Source: CAVPDA01 sp963702495 (GTDB taxonomy: Bacteria; Pseudomonadota; Gammaproteobacteria; Burkholderiales; Rhodocyclaceae). From it: DNA of 64,000 bases. The notes below the pieces were generated by a model. It made no database searches, was not told the origin of the DNA, and saw only the letters and a program-made list of their open reading frames with translations. Below, one piece after another: positions 42,750-52,192 of the stretch (position 1 is the first letter of the stretch; every line of letters begins with the position of its first letter). The translations under genes were made by a program, and so were the position numbers. Location of the stretch: positions 186,001 to 250,000 of the forward strand of contig CAVPDA010000014.1 in assembly GCA_963702495.1 (NCBI GenBank). Reading direction: 5' to 3'.

Positions 42750-42818
42750 GGCGGCGGTGTCCCTGGCCGTGATCTCCCCGCGTCCGTTTCCGCCTGTCGG
42801 CCGTCGCCGCGAAAGCCG

Positions 42819-44276
42819 ATGGTGCTGACGATCCTGCTGCTGATGCCGCTGGCGGCGGCGGCCCTGGTCGGCCTGCTGCCGGCGCGGCGCGTCGAATGGA
42901 TCCGGGCAGTGGCTTTTCTCGCCGCGGCGCTCACGCTGGCCTACGCCTGGTCCCTGCTCGGGCGCTTCGACGCGGCGGCGCCAGGGATCCAGTTGTTCGA
43001 GACCCACGTCTGGAACCCGCGCCTGGGTTCCAGCTTCGCCCTCGGCGTGGACGGCATCTCCTTCCCCATGGTGCTGCTGGCCACGCTGCTCACGCTGGTG
43101 GCCGTGCTCGCCTCCGGCTCGATCCGGCGCGGCGCCAAGCTCTACTACCTGCTCATCCTGGTGCTGGAAGCGGCGATGCTGGGCGTGTTCATGGCGCGCG
43201 ACTGGTCGCTGTTCTATGTCTTCTGGGAACTCACCCTGATTCCGCTGTTCTTCCTCATCGACCGTCTGGGCGGCGCCAACCGCAGCCGCGCCGCGCTCAA
43301 CTTCGTGCTGTACACGATGGGCGGATCGGTCTTCATGCTGGTGGCGCTGTTGTTCCTGTACGACGCCGCGCCCGGCCACAGCTTCGGCATGAGTGCCATG
43401 GCCGAGGGCGCGCGCGGCCTGCCGCCGCAGGTCCAGTTGCTGATCTTTCTCGGCCTGCTGATCGGCTTCGGCGTCAAGATGCCGATCTTTCCGCTCCACG
43501 GCTGGCTGCCCCTGGCCCACGTCGAGGCGCCCAGCCCGGTGTCCATTCTGCTCTCCGGCATCCTGCTCAAGATGGGCTCCTACGGCCTGATCCGCGCGGC
43601 GGAGACCGTGCCGGCGGCGGTGCTGGCGATGCAGGACTGGCTGGCGGCGCTGGCCTTCGTGACCATGCTGTACGGCGGCATCCTCGCCTGGCGCCAGCGC
43701 GACCTCAAGGCCATGGTGGCCTATTCCTCGGTGTCGCACATGGGCGTGGTGCTGCTGGGCATCGCCACCCTCAATGTCGCCGGGCTCACCGGCGCGGTGA
43801 TGCAGATGGTGGCCCACGGACTGGTGGCCGGCGCCCTGTTCCTGCTGGTCGGCCTGCTCTACGAGCGCACCCACACCCGCGACATCGCGGACTACAGTTC
43901 GCTGGTGCGCGTCATGCCGCGCTTCGCCTTCTTCACCGTGCTGGCCTTCGTCGCCGCCGTCGGTCTGCCCGGCACCGCCGGCTTCGTCGCCGAACTGCAC
44001 GCCCTGATCGGCGGCTTCGCGCGCTGGGGCGGCTGGGTCGCCCTGCTGTCCCTGAGCGTGCTGGTGAGCGCGGCCTATGCCCTGCGCACCGTGGGGCGCC
44101 TGTTCACGGGACCGGTGAGCAGCACCATGCGCGACGTGCCGGACCTGACCCGCGCCGAGATGGCGGCGGCCGGCGTGCTGTCGGCGGGGATCGTCGCCAT
44201 CGGCTTCTTTCCCGCGCCGGCGCTGGCGCTGGTGGCGGTGTCGGTGGGCAATCTCAGCCGGCTGTTCGGAGCCTGA
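42819..44276 (+). CDS. NuoM/antiporter-like subunit 1 of DAB-type complex
   Basis: The 485-aa protein has about 14 membrane helices of the proton_antipo_M family. Key channel residues look intact: the Glu in FYVFWELTLIPLFFLID, the Lys in FGVKMPIFPLHGWLP, the Lys in LLKMGSYGLIR, and the late Glu in GTAGFVAELHAL. These form the proton path in NuoM. No other complex I genes are here; DabA follows 3 bp later. It is therefore taken as a proton-translocating subunit of a carbon-uptake complex, not of respiratory complex I. Confidence 0.85.
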   Translation: MVLTILLLMPLAAAALVGLLPARRVEWIRAVAFLAAALTLAYAWSLLGRFDAAAPGIQLFETHVWNPRLGSSFALGVDGISFPMVLLATLLTLVAVLASGSIRRGAKLYYLLILVLEAAMLGVFMARDWSLFYVFWELTLIPLFFLIDRLGGANRSRAALNFVLYTMGGSVFMLVALLFLYDAAPGHSFGMSAMAEGARGLPPQVQLLIFLGLLIGFGVKMPIFPLHGWLPLAHVEAPSPVSILLSGILLKMGSYGLIRAAETVPAAVLAMQDWLAALAFVTMLYGGILAWRQRDLKAMVAYSSVSHMGVVLLGIATLNVAGLTGAVMQMVAHGLVAGALFLLVGLLYERTHTRDIADYSSLVRVMPRFAFFTVLAFVAAVGLPGTAGFVAELHALIGGFARWGGWVALLSLSVLVSAAYALRTVGRLFTGPVSSTMRDVPDLTRAEMAAAGVLSAGIVAIGFFPAPALALVAVSVGNLSRLFGA

Positions 44277-44279
44277 GCC

Positions 44280-47200
44280 ATGAGCGGCGCCGAGCCTGCC
44301 GTTGCCATGGATGCGCGCAGCCGCCTGACGCAGTGGGTGCATCAACTGGAGCACGTGCTGCCGGGCCAGGCGCCGATCCGCGACTTCGTCCATCACAACA
44401 CGCTGCACGGCTTCCAGCACCTGCCTTTCCCCCAGGCCCTGGAGGCGGCGCGCCAGCTCACCGGTGCCCGCGGCTACCTGCCTGCGCAGCGCTTCCGCGA
44501 GTTCTACGCCCAGGGCCGCATCGACCGCTCCGACCTGGAAGCGGCGCTGCGCGCAGCGACCGGGCCGGCGGCGGAGGAGGTGATCCTGCAGGCCGCAGCG
44601 GGTTCGCTGCGCCGCCTCGATGTCCAGCTCGTCGCCCTGCTGCACGCCCTCGATGCGATCACGCCGGCCCAGCTCAAGTGGCAGACCGAGGAACTGGGCG
44701 CGCTGAGGCGCTTCCAGCCCGATATCGGCGCGGAGGGGCGCCAGCGCCTGCTGCGGGGGGCAGGGGGCGACGGTGGCGCGAAAGAGGAGCAGGCCGTCGC
44801 CGATCTGTGGTCCGCCTGTATCGAGGTGCTGGGCCTCGACCTCGACCTGCGCCACCCCGAGGAATTGCTGGAAGCCGCGCCCGAGGCGCGGGACGAGGAT
44901 GCCTACGCCGAAGGCGCGCGCGCCCTGGAGGAAGAGGCGGCGCACCTGTTGGACGCCCTGTGCGGCCGGCTGGGCCGGGACTGGAGCGCACGCTCCCTGG
45001 TGCAGGCGTTGACCGGGGAGGATGTGCTCGACGCCCTGCGCCCCTACCTCGTCCGCCACCTGGCGGCCCATCTCGACCATGGTCTGGCGGCGTGGCACAA
45101 CCCGTTGCGGGAGCGCGGCTTCTACGCCGCCTGGCGCGGCAGCGCGCGCGACGATCTGGCCTGGCCGCTGAGCGAGCTGCCCGATCTGCGGCGGGAGATC
45201 GGTGAACTGCCGCAAGACGCGCTGGATGCGGTGATGCGCGAGCTGACCCGCCTCGGCCTGGACGAGGAGCGCTGGGCGCCCTACCTGGAACGTCTGGCGC
45301 TGGAGCTCCCCGGCTGGTCCGGCATGTTCCTGTGGCGGCACCTGCACCCCGACTATGCCGGCCTGCGCGACGTGCCGGTCGGCATGATGGACTACCTCGC
45401 CGTGCGCCTGATCCTGGAGCGCCTGTTCGCCGAACAGGTAGCGCAGCGGTGCTGGGGCGTGCCGCTGCGCCTGCCCGATCTGAGGGACCACTTCCGCCGC
45501 CATCCGGCCGAGCTGGTGGTGCGTCATGCCCTGCAGCAACGGGATCTGCCGGAATACCTGTCCAACCTGATCGAGGGACAGATCGAGCGCGACGGCGATG
45601 CGGCGAGCGCGCCCGATGCCGCCGCCTGGGAATGGCTGGCGCTGCGGCTCAAGGCGTGGCGCGAAACGCCGGCGACCGGCGATCGACCGACCGCCGGCCG
45701 CAGCGCCTGGCCCCTGTTCCTCGCCGCCCAGCACCTGGGACTGGGCGGCGGCGATCTGCGCGCTGGCGGCCGGCCGGGCGCCGACGCGCTGTTGGCCTGC
45801 CTGCGGCAGATGGACGAGGAGCGGGCGGGCTTCGTCTGGCTCAACGCCTACGAGCGCCATTACCGCGAACAGATCTTCGCCGCCATCACCGCCAACCACG
45901 AGCGCTGGCAGGGGCATGCCACGACGCCCGAGGGGCAGCTGGTGTTCTGCATGGACGACCGCGAGGAGGGCATGCGCCGCCATCTGGAGGAGATCAACCC
46001 GCGGCTGGAAACCCTCGGCGGTGCCGCCCACTTCGGCGTGTTCCAGAACTGGCGCGCCTTGGATGACCGGGAGGTGACGCCGCTGTGCCCGGTGGTGCCG
46101 GTGGTGGTGAAGCCGGCCCACGAAGTGCGCGAGGAACCGCGTCCCGGCGCCGAGCAGACCATGGCCGTGCATCGGCGCCGCCATGATCTGCGCCGGTTGT
46201 GGCAGGAACGGCTGCATCAGGGCAGCCGCCGCGCCCTGCTCGCCGCGCCGCTGCTGACGGCGGCGGGCGCCCCCTTCGCCCTGGCGGGACTGGTGGCCAA
46301 GTCGCTGCTTCCGGCGCGCCTGGCGGCGGCGAACGCCCGGCTGCGCCGCGCCTTCGAGCGTGCGGTGCCTACCCGCATCGCCCTCACCGCCGCGCCCGAC
46401 AGCCCGCCCGCCACGCCGCAGGCGCCCCGCCTCGGCTTCACCGACGACGAGCAGGCCGATCGCATCTTCGCCTACCTGACCAGCCTGGGATTGACGCGCA
46501 ATTTCGCGCCGCTGGTGGTGATCGCCGGCCACGGTTCGAACAGCCAGAACAACCCGCACCTGGCGGCCTACGATTGCGGCGCCTGCGCCGGCCGCCACAG
46601 CGGACCCAACGCACGCCTGTTCGCCGCCATGGCCAACCGCGGCGAGGTGCGGAACCGCCTGCGTGGCCGCGGCATCGACATTCCCGACGCCACCTGGTTC
46701 ATCGGCGCCGAGCACAACACCTGCGACGACTCGATGACCTGGTATGACGCGGAAGACATCCCGGCGCCGCTGGCGGCGGCCTTCGCCAAGCTTGACGCCG
46801 AACTCGCCCGGGCTTCCCGCGCCCACGCCCAGGAACGCTGCCGCCGTTTCGCCTCGGCGCCCTCCCGCCCGACGCCGGAGCGGGCGCTGCGCCATGTGCT
46901 GGCGCGCCGCGATGACTTCTCCCAGGCGCGGCCGGAACTGGGCCATGCCACCAATGCCTGCGCCTTCGTCGGCCGGCGCGCCCTCAGCCGCGGCGCCTTC
47001 TTCGACCGGCGCGCCTTTCTCATTTCCTACGATCCGACCCAGGACCCGCAAGGCACGGTGCTGGAACGGCATCTGCTGATCAACGGCGCGGTGGGGGCGG
47101 GCATCAGCCTGGAGTACTACTTCTCCACCGCCAACAACGAGCAGTACGGCTGCGGCACCAAGACCATGCACAACGTGGCCGGCCTGCTGGGGGTGATGGA

Positions 47201-47543
47201 GGGCGCGAGTTCGGACCTGCGCACCGGCCTGCCGCGGCAGATGATCGAGATCCACGAGGCGATGCGCCTGCTGGTGATCGTGGAACACCGGATCGAGGTC
47301 ATCACCGCCATCTACCAGCGCCAGCCGCCGCTGCAGGAACTGATCGGCAACGGCTGGGTCATCGTCGCCGCCAAGGATCCGGAGTCGCCCGCGATCCACC
47401 TCTTCGATCCGGCTGCGGGCTGGGTGCCCTGGCAGGGGCCGGCGTCCCTGCCCACGGTGGAGGGTTCTGCCGACTGGTTCCTCGGGCAGAGCGAACCGCT
47501 GGCGCCGGCCCTGCTGACCAAGCCGCTGGAAGTGACGACATGA
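44280..47543 (+). CDS. dabA: DabA-type DUF2309 protein (inorganic-carbon pump, carbonic-anhydrase-like subunit)
   Basis: The 1,087-aa protein is longer than typical (about 800-1,050 aa). DabA of Halothiobacillus neapolitanus is a peripheral subunit with a beta-carbonic-anhydrase-like zinc site that makes bicarbonate vectorially. The expected ligands are visible: C557 and D559 in VFCMDDREEGMRRHLE, H751 in VVIAGHGSNSQNNP, and C766 in AYDCGACAGRHSGPNAR. The His-to-Cys distance of 15 equals that reported for H. neapolitanus DabA (H524-C539). The N-terminus has the family motif PIRDFVHHNTLHGFQ. The gene sits between antiporter-like subunits. Start ATG 44280 is 3 bp after the preceding stop, with GGAG just upstream. 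Confidence 0.93.
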   Translation: MSGAEPAVAMDARSRLTQWVHQLEHVLPGQAPIRDFVHHNTLHGFQHLPFPQALEAARQLTGARGYLPAQRFREFYAQGRIDRSDLEAALRAATGPAAEEVILQAAAGSLRRLDVQLVALLHALDAITPAQLKWQTEELGALRRFQPDIGAEGRQRLLRGAGGDGGAKEEQAVADLWSACIEVLGLDLDLRHPEELLEAAPEARDEDAYAEGARALEEEAAHLLDALCGRLGRDWSARSLVQALTGEDVLDALRPYLVRHLAAHLDHGLAAWHNPLRERGFYAAWRGSARDDLAWPLSELPDLRREIGELPQDALDAVMRELTRLGLDEERWAPYLERLALELPGWSGMFLWRHLHPDYAGLRDVPVGMMDYLAVRLILERLFAEQVAQRCWGVPLRLPDLRDHFRRHPAELVVRHALQQRDLPEYLSNLIEGQIERDGDAASAPDAAAWEWLALRLKAWRETPATGDRPTAGRSAWPLFLAAQHLGLGGGDLRAGGRPGADALLACLRQMDEERAGFVWLNAYERHYREQIFAAITANHERWQGHATTPEGQLVFCMDDREEGMRRHLEEINPRLETLGGAAHFGVFQNWRALDDREVTPLCPVVPVVVKPAHEVREEPRPGAEQTMAVHRRRHDLRRLWQERLHQGSRRALLAAPLLTAAGAPFALAGLVAKSLLPARLAAANARLRRAFERAVPTRIALTAAPDSPPATPQAPRLGFTDDEQADRIFAYLTSLGLTRNFAPLVVIAGHGSNSQNNPHLAAYDCGACAGRHSGPNARLFAAMANRGEVRNRLRGRGIDIPDATWFIGAEHNTCDDSMTWYDAEDIPAPLAAAFAKLDAELARASRAHAQERCRRFASAPSRPTPERALRHVLARRDDFSQARPELGHATNACAFVGRRALSRGAFFDRRAFLISYDPTQDPQGTVLERHLLINGAVGAGISLEYYFSTANNEQYGCGTKTMHNVAGLLGVMEGASSDLRTGLPRQMIEIHEAMRLLVIVEHRIEVITAIYQRQPPLQELIGNGWVIVAAKDPESPAIHLFDPAAGWVPWQGPASLPTVEGSADWFLGQSEPLAPALLTKPLEVTT

Positions 47544-47561
47544 GCCTCGTCCGTGGAGGGG

Positions 47562-47615
47562 CAGGGCGCGCCATGCGCGCCGCGGCAAGGATCGGTGCGC
47601 ACGGCGCACCCTACG
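47562..47615. repeat. REP-like palindrome, copy 3
   Basis: Arms 47562-47582 and 47595-47615 surround a 12-nt loop, with several mismatches. The right arm is the exact reverse complement of the left arm of copy 2 (34116-34136). The left arm differs at three positions from the left arm of copy 1. It separates dabA from the following antiporter gene. Confidence 0.7.
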
Positions 47616-47631
47616 CTGGGGAGCCTTCGGC

Positions 47632-49173
47632 ATGAGCCTCGACACGGCCTTCGACTTCGTCGGGCTGGTCCCGCTGCTGCCGCTGCTGGGGACGGCGGGA
47701 ATCGGCCTGCATATCCTGAGCGGCCGCGCGGCCGGGGACGCCGCCGAGGCCCCCACCGCGCGCATCGCCGGCGGCACCTGCCTGCTGGCGCTGCTCTTGC
47801 TGCTGGCGCTGGATGCGGCGGCGCTGGCCGACGGCTGGCCCGGGCAGGTGAGCCTCGGCACCTGGTTCGCCAGCGGCGAGATGCGGATTGCGCTGTCCTT
47901 CACCCTCGATCGCCTGAGCCTGCCGCTGGCCACGCTGGTGGCGCTGATCGCCTGGATCACCCTGCGCTTCTCCGCCCGCTACCTGCATCGCGAGGCCGGC
48001 TTCCACCGCTTCTTCCTGGTCATGAACCTGTTCGTCGCCGGCATGCTGCTGATCCTGCTGGCGGGCAACGCCGTCCTCGCCTTCGTCGGCTGGGAACTGG
48101 CGGGCATCAGCTCCTACCTGCTGATCGGCTATGCCTACGAGCGGCCCACCGCCACCGGCAACGCCCTCTTCGTTTTCGTCACCAACCGCATCGGCGACGC
48201 CGGCTTCCTCCTCGGCATCGCGCTGGCGATGCTGCTGGCGGGTTCGGTCGAGTGGCCGGCGATCAATGCGGGCGACGCCCGTCATGTGCTGACCTCGCGC
48301 CTGCTGGCGATCGGATTCGTGCTGGCGGCCTTGGTGAAATCGGCGCAATTGCCGTTCGCGCCCTGGATCGCCCGCGCCCTGGAGGGACCGACGCCGTCAT
48401 CGGCGATCTTCTACGGCGCGGTGATGGTCCATGCCGGCGTCTATCTGGTGCTGCGTCTGGAACCGCTGCTGTGGCAGGTGCCGGATGCGATGGTGATCCT
48501 CGCCGCGGTCGGCGCGGCCACCGCGCTCTACGGCTGGGTGAGCGGACTGGCGCAGACCGACGTCAAGTCCGCGCTGATCTTCGGCACCACGACCCAGGTC
48601 GGACTGATGTTCCTCGCCTGCGGCCTGGGCTGGTTCCAGGTCGCCGCCTGGCACCTCGGCCTGCACGCCGCCTGGCGCGCCTACCAGTTCCTCATGGCGC
48701 CGTCCTACATGCACCTGATCGACTCCGCCGCGCGCCCCGCGCCACCCTGGCTGGCGCGACGGCTGTGGCTGTACACCGCCGCGCTGCAGCGCTTCTGGCT
48801 CGAACATCTGGCCCAGGGGCTGCTGGTGCGCCCGCTCCAGGCAGTGGGGCGCGACATGCGCAGCTTCGATGACAACGTGCTGAGCCATCTGGTGGGCATG
48901 CCGCAGGACGTCGCCGCCGGAACCGCGGCCAGGCAGCGCACGGAAGACGACGATGAAGTCATCCGCGGCCGCGGGCTGGCGGGGCGAATGCTGGTGTGGA
49001 CGGCGGACCGCCTGCATCGCTTCGAGGCCCGGCTGCTGTTGCGCGGCAGCGGCGGCACGGCGGCCGATCTCATGCGCCGCGCCGCGGCCTATTTCCTCGT
49101 CATCGAGACCATGCTGGAGCGGCCGCGCTACCTGCTGCTGCTGGTTGCCGCCACCTTCGTGGTGATCCTGTGA
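47632..49173 (+). CDS. NuoL-like (DabB-type) membrane subunit
   Basis: The 513-aa protein is of the NuoL/ND5 class. VGWELAGISSYLLIGYAYERP carries the helix-5 Glu, and LAALVKSAQLPFAPWIARALEGPTPSSAIFYGAVMVHAGVYL carries the proton-channel Lys and His typical of NuoL. The long lateral helix and last helices of full NuoL are absent, as in DabB/MpsA proteins. It would form the ion-translocating partner of DabA. Start ATG 47632 follows the REP-like element. The stop and the next start overlap in TGATG. Confidence 0.87.
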   Translation: MSLDTAFDFVGLVPLLPLLGTAGIGLHILSGRAAGDAAEAPTARIAGGTCLLALLLLLALDAAALADGWPGQVSLGTWFASGEMRIALSFTLDRLSLPLATLVALIAWITLRFSARYLHREAGFHRFFLVMNLFVAGMLLILLAGNAVLAFVGWELAGISSYLLIGYAYERPTATGNALFVFVTNRIGDAGFLLGIALAMLLAGSVEWPAINAGDARHVLTSRLLAIGFVLAALVKSAQLPFAPWIARALEGPTPSSAIFYGAVMVHAGVYLVLRLEPLLWQVPDAMVILAAVGAATALYGWVSGLAQTDVKSALIFGTTTQVGLMFLACGLGWFQVAAWHLGLHAAWRAYQFLMAPSYMHLIDSAARPAPPWLARRLWLYTAALQRFWLEHLAQGLLVRPLQAVGRDMRSFDDNVLSHLVGMPQDVAAGTAARQRTEDDDEVIRGRGLAGRMLVWTADRLHRFEARLLLRGSGGTAADLMRRAAAYFLVIETMLERPRYLLLLVAATFVVIL

Positions 49174-50678
49174 TGCCCGCCGAACTGGAGTGGACCCGGC
49201 AGGCTGCCTTCCCCATCCTCGCAGCGCTGCAACTGCTGCCGCTGTTCGGTGCGGCGCTGGTGTTTTTCCTGCGCGAGCGGCCGGTGGCGGTGGTGCTGGG
49301 CCGCGCGTTCGCCGTGGCCGAACTGCTGCTCGCGATCCAGCTCTATCGCTGGCTGGATGCCGCCTCGCCGGCCCTGCAGTTCGCCGAGCGCATCGGCTTC
49401 GTCGGCTACCACGCCGGGGCGGACGGCGTCACGGCGCTGTTCGTGCTGCTGACGGCGCTCATCACCTTCCTCCTGAGTTTCTACGGCCTGGTGCGGGGAC
49501 TCGCCTCCGCCGGCCGGCTTGCCGCCGTCATCCTGGCGGCGCAGGCGGCGCTGATGACCATGCTCACCACGGTCAACCTGCTCTGGTTCGCCCTGGCTTC
49601 CGCCGCCGAACTGGCCCTGGTGGCCTACCTCATCGGCCGCTGGTCCACGTCGACGGAGGAGAACCGCGCCCTGGCCATGACCCGCTTCCTGCAGTTCCAG
49701 AGCGTCGGTTGGGCCCTGTTCCTCACCGGTGTCGTGGTGCTGGCCTGGAGCCATGCCGACGCCACCGGCGGGCGCTGGAGCTTCGACGCTCTGGATCTGG
49801 CGCAGTCTCCGCCCAAGGGCAAGTTCCAGTCGGCGGCGTTCTTCCTGCTGTTCTACGGGCTGGCGATCCGCACGCCCCTGTTTCCCCTGCACGGCTGGCT
49901 GCCCCATGTAGCGCATCGCGGCATGGTGGCGGTGGCGCCGGCGCTGCTGCTGGGAGTGAAGGTGGGCATCTACGGCATGCTGCGCTTCGTGCTGCCGCTG
50001 GCGCCGCAGGCGGCCATCGCCTGGCAGGGCTATGTCGTCGCCTTCGCCATGGTGGGCGTGTTCTATACCGCCATACTGGCCTTCCTGCAGACCAACCTGC
50101 GGCGGCTGCTGGCTTTCGCCGTGGTCAGCCACAGCAGCCTGATCGTCGTCGGACTGTTCACGCTGCACGAGTTCGGCCTGCAGGGCAGCATCATGCTGAC
50201 GGTCACCTTCGGCCTGGCGGTGACGGTCATGCTGTTCGCGGTGGGCTTCGTCTTCCGCCGCACGCGCACCACCGACCTCGACCGGCTGGGCGGCCTGTTC
50301 GACCGCATCCCCTTCATCGCGCTGGTGTTCCTGGTCGGCGGCCTGTCCATCGTCGGCATGCCGGGCACGCCGGGGTTCGATGCCGCCCACCTGGTGCTGG
50401 AAGCCGCCATCGAGCGCTTCGGCGCCCTTCCCACCATCGCAACGGCGCTGGGCAACGTGGTGGCGGCGGGTTTCCTGCTGTGGGCTTTCCAGCGCGCCTT
50501 TCTGGCGCCCCGTCCGGACGGGGCGCGCGTCAACGTCGAGCGCACCGGGGCGATGGAGTATTTCGTCGGCGGCATGGCGGTGGCGGTGCTGCTCGTCGCC
50601 GGCTTCTACGGCGAGCCCTGGCTGCGGCTCACCGATGCGGCGCTGCACGCGCTCGCGGCCCGCTTCGTGAACCTCTGA
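49173..50678 (+). CDS. NuoM-like subunit 2 of DAB-type complex (divergent)
   Basis: The 501-aa protein has about 14 helices of the proton_antipo_M family, clearly more diverged than its neighbours. The helix-7 Lys (GVKMPIFPLHGWLP in subunit 1) is replaced by Arg in AIRTPLFPLHGWLP. The late Glu (GFVAEL) is missing in GTPGFDAAHLVLE. The helix-8 Lys remains in LLLGVKVGIYGML. Proton transfer may therefore be altered or lost, leaving a structural role. Start ATG 49173 overlaps the previous stop by one base; the next gene begins 2 bp after its stop. Confidence 0.85.
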   Translation: MPAELEWTRQAAFPILAALQLLPLFGAALVFFLRERPVAVVLGRAFAVAELLLAIQLYRWLDAASPALQFAERIGFVGYHAGADGVTALFVLLTALITFLLSFYGLVRGLASAGRLAAVILAAQAALMTMLTTVNLLWFALASAAELALVAYLIGRWSTSTEENRALAMTRFLQFQSVGWALFLTGVVVLAWSHADATGGRWSFDALDLAQSPPKGKFQSAAFFLLFYGLAIRTPLFPLHGWLPHVAHRGMVAVAPALLLGVKVGIYGMLRFVLPLAPQAAIAWQGYVVAFAMVGVFYTAILAFLQTNLRRLLAFAVVSHSSLIVVGLFTLHEFGLQGSIMLTVTFGLAVTVMLFAVGFVFRRTRTTDLDRLGGLFDRIPFIALVFLVGGLSIVGMPGTPGFDAAHLVLEAAIERFGALPTIATALGNVVAAGFLLWAFQRAFLAPRPDGARVNVERTGAMEYFVGGMAVAVLLVAGFYGEPWLRLTDAALHALAARFVNL

Positions 50679-50680
50679 CC

Positions 50681-52168
50681 ATGGCCGGCTACCCATTCCT
50701 GAGCATGTTGTTCCTCACCGTCCCGCTGGGGGCGGCGCTGATCTGGCTGCTGCCGCGGCCGGGCTGGGCGCGCGTAGTCGCGCTGGTCACCAGCGTCGTC
50801 GATCTGGCGATCGCACTGGCCGTGGTCGCTGCCTTCGATGCCGCCAAGCCGGGTTTCCAACTGGTCGAGACGGCGCCCTGGATCCCCAGCCTGAACGTGC
50901 ATTACACCGTCGGCGTGGACGGCATCTCCGTCTTGTTCCTGCCGGCCACCGTCCTGCTCTTCGTCGGCGTCATCCTTGCGTCCTGGACCACGGTGCACAG
51001 CCTGCCCAAGCTCTACTACAGCCTGTTGCTGCTGCTGCAGGCGGCGACGCTGGGCGTGTTTTGCGCGCTGGACACGGTGCTCTTCTTCCTGTTCTGGGAA
51101 TTCACCCTGGTGCCGCTCTATTTCCTGGTGAGCCTGTGGGGGGTCGGACCCAACCGCCGCCATGCGGCGACGAAGTACACGCTGGTCATGCTGGCGGGCG
51201 GCGTGCCGCTGCTGTTCGGCCTGCTCGTTCTGGCGTTCGCCAGTGCGGCGGGCAATGGCGCCGGCGTGCCGGCGGGGCTCGCCTTCGACTTGCGCGCGCT
51301 GTTGGCCATGCCGTTGCCCAAGACCACCGAATACGTCGTGTTCCTGCTGCTGCTGCTCGGCTTCGGCGTCAAGGTGCCGCTCTTCCCCCTGCATACCTGG
51401 CTGCCGGTGGTGGCGATGGAAGGTCCGGTCGCCACCACCGCGCTGCTCACCGGCCTGAAGCTGGGCGCCTATGGGCTGATTCGTTTCGCCGTGCCGCTGG
51501 CGCCGGAGGCGGCGCGGGAACTGCACTGGCTGCTGGCGGCGCTGGGCACCGCAGGCATACTCTACGGCGCCGCTACCGCGCTGGCGCAGACCAACCTGCG
51601 GCGCATGCTGGCCTATTCCAGCCTGTCCCACGTCGGGCTGGTGGTGCTGGGGATCGCCTCCTTCAACCTGCAGGGCGTGCAGGGCGCGGTGCTGCAGGTG
51701 CTGAACTTCACGCTCGCCGCGGGCGGTCTGTTCCTGCTGGTCAGCGCCCTGCATCACCGCATCGGCTCCACCGATCTGCTGCATCTGGGCGGGGCGGCGC
51801 GCACCATGCCGCTGCTGGCGAGCTTTTTCCTGCTGTATGGATTGGCCGGCATGGGTCTGCCCGGCACCAGCGGCTTTCCCGCCGAACTGCTGATCCTGCT
51901 GTCCGCCTTCAAGACGCACACCGGTGCGGCGATCGCGGCGCTGTTCGGAGCGATCGTCGGTGCGGCCTATTTCCTCGGCCTCTACCGCCGCGCCTTCTTC
52001 GGTCCCGTGACGCGGCCGGAAATCGCTGCCGCGCAGGATCTGCGGCCGCGCGAGTTGCTGGTCGCCGTGGTGTTTGCGCTGCTGCTGCTCGCGGTCGGCT
52101 TCTATCCGGCGCCGGTGCTGGACTTGATCCGGCCCGCGGCCGAGGCCTGGGTGGCGCGCCTGCTCTGA
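50681..52168 (+). CDS. NuoM-like subunit 3 of DAB-type complex
   Basis: The 495-aa protein has about 14 helices. Channel residues are intact: Glu in FFLFWEFTLVPLYFLV, Lys in FGVKVPLFPLHTWLP, Lys in TGLKLGAYGLIRF, and Glu in GTSGFPAELLIL. It is the fifth and last gene of the DAB-type operon and resembles subunit 1 more than subunit 2. It ends 24 bp from a convergent carbonic-anhydrase-like gene. Together with subunits 1, 2 and the NuoL-like protein, it gives four antiporter-type membrane proteins for one DabA. Confidence 0.86.
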   Translation: MAGYPFLSMLFLTVPLGAALIWLLPRPGWARVVALVTSVVDLAIALAVVAAFDAAKPGFQLVETAPWIPSLNVHYTVGVDGISVLFLPATVLLFVGVILASWTTVHSLPKLYYSLLLLLQAATLGVFCALDTVLFFLFWEFTLVPLYFLVSLWGVGPNRRHAATKYTLVMLAGGVPLLFGLLVLAFASAAGNGAGVPAGLAFDLRALLAMPLPKTTEYVVFLLLLLGFGVKVPLFPLHTWLPVVAMEGPVATTALLTGLKLGAYGLIRFAVPLAPEAARELHWLLAALGTAGILYGAATALAQTNLRRMLAYSSLSHVGLVVLGIASFNLQGVQGAVLQVLNFTLAAGGLFLLVSALHHRIGSTDLLHLGGAARTMPLLASFFLLYGLAGMGLPGTSGFPAELLILLSAFKTHTGAAIAALFGAIVGAAYFLGLYRRAFFGPVTRPEIAAAQDLRPRELLVAVVFALLLLAVGFYPAPVLDLIRPAAEAWVARLL

Positions 52169-52192
52169 CGGCCCGGCCGCCGTCGCGCGCGC

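Noticed and set aside
40431..47960. Very long open frame (over 7 kb) on the minus strand opposite the SulP and DAB genes
   Set aside because: Its translation is Gln/Arg/His-rich low-complexity, typical of antisense shadows in GC-rich DNA. Only the last 552 bp (39879-40430) is a real gene.
42819..52168. Respiratory complex I (nuo) operon
   Set aside because: Only L/M-type subunits are present, with no quinone-binding, FeS or NADH-binding subunits. A DUF2309 gene sits among them.
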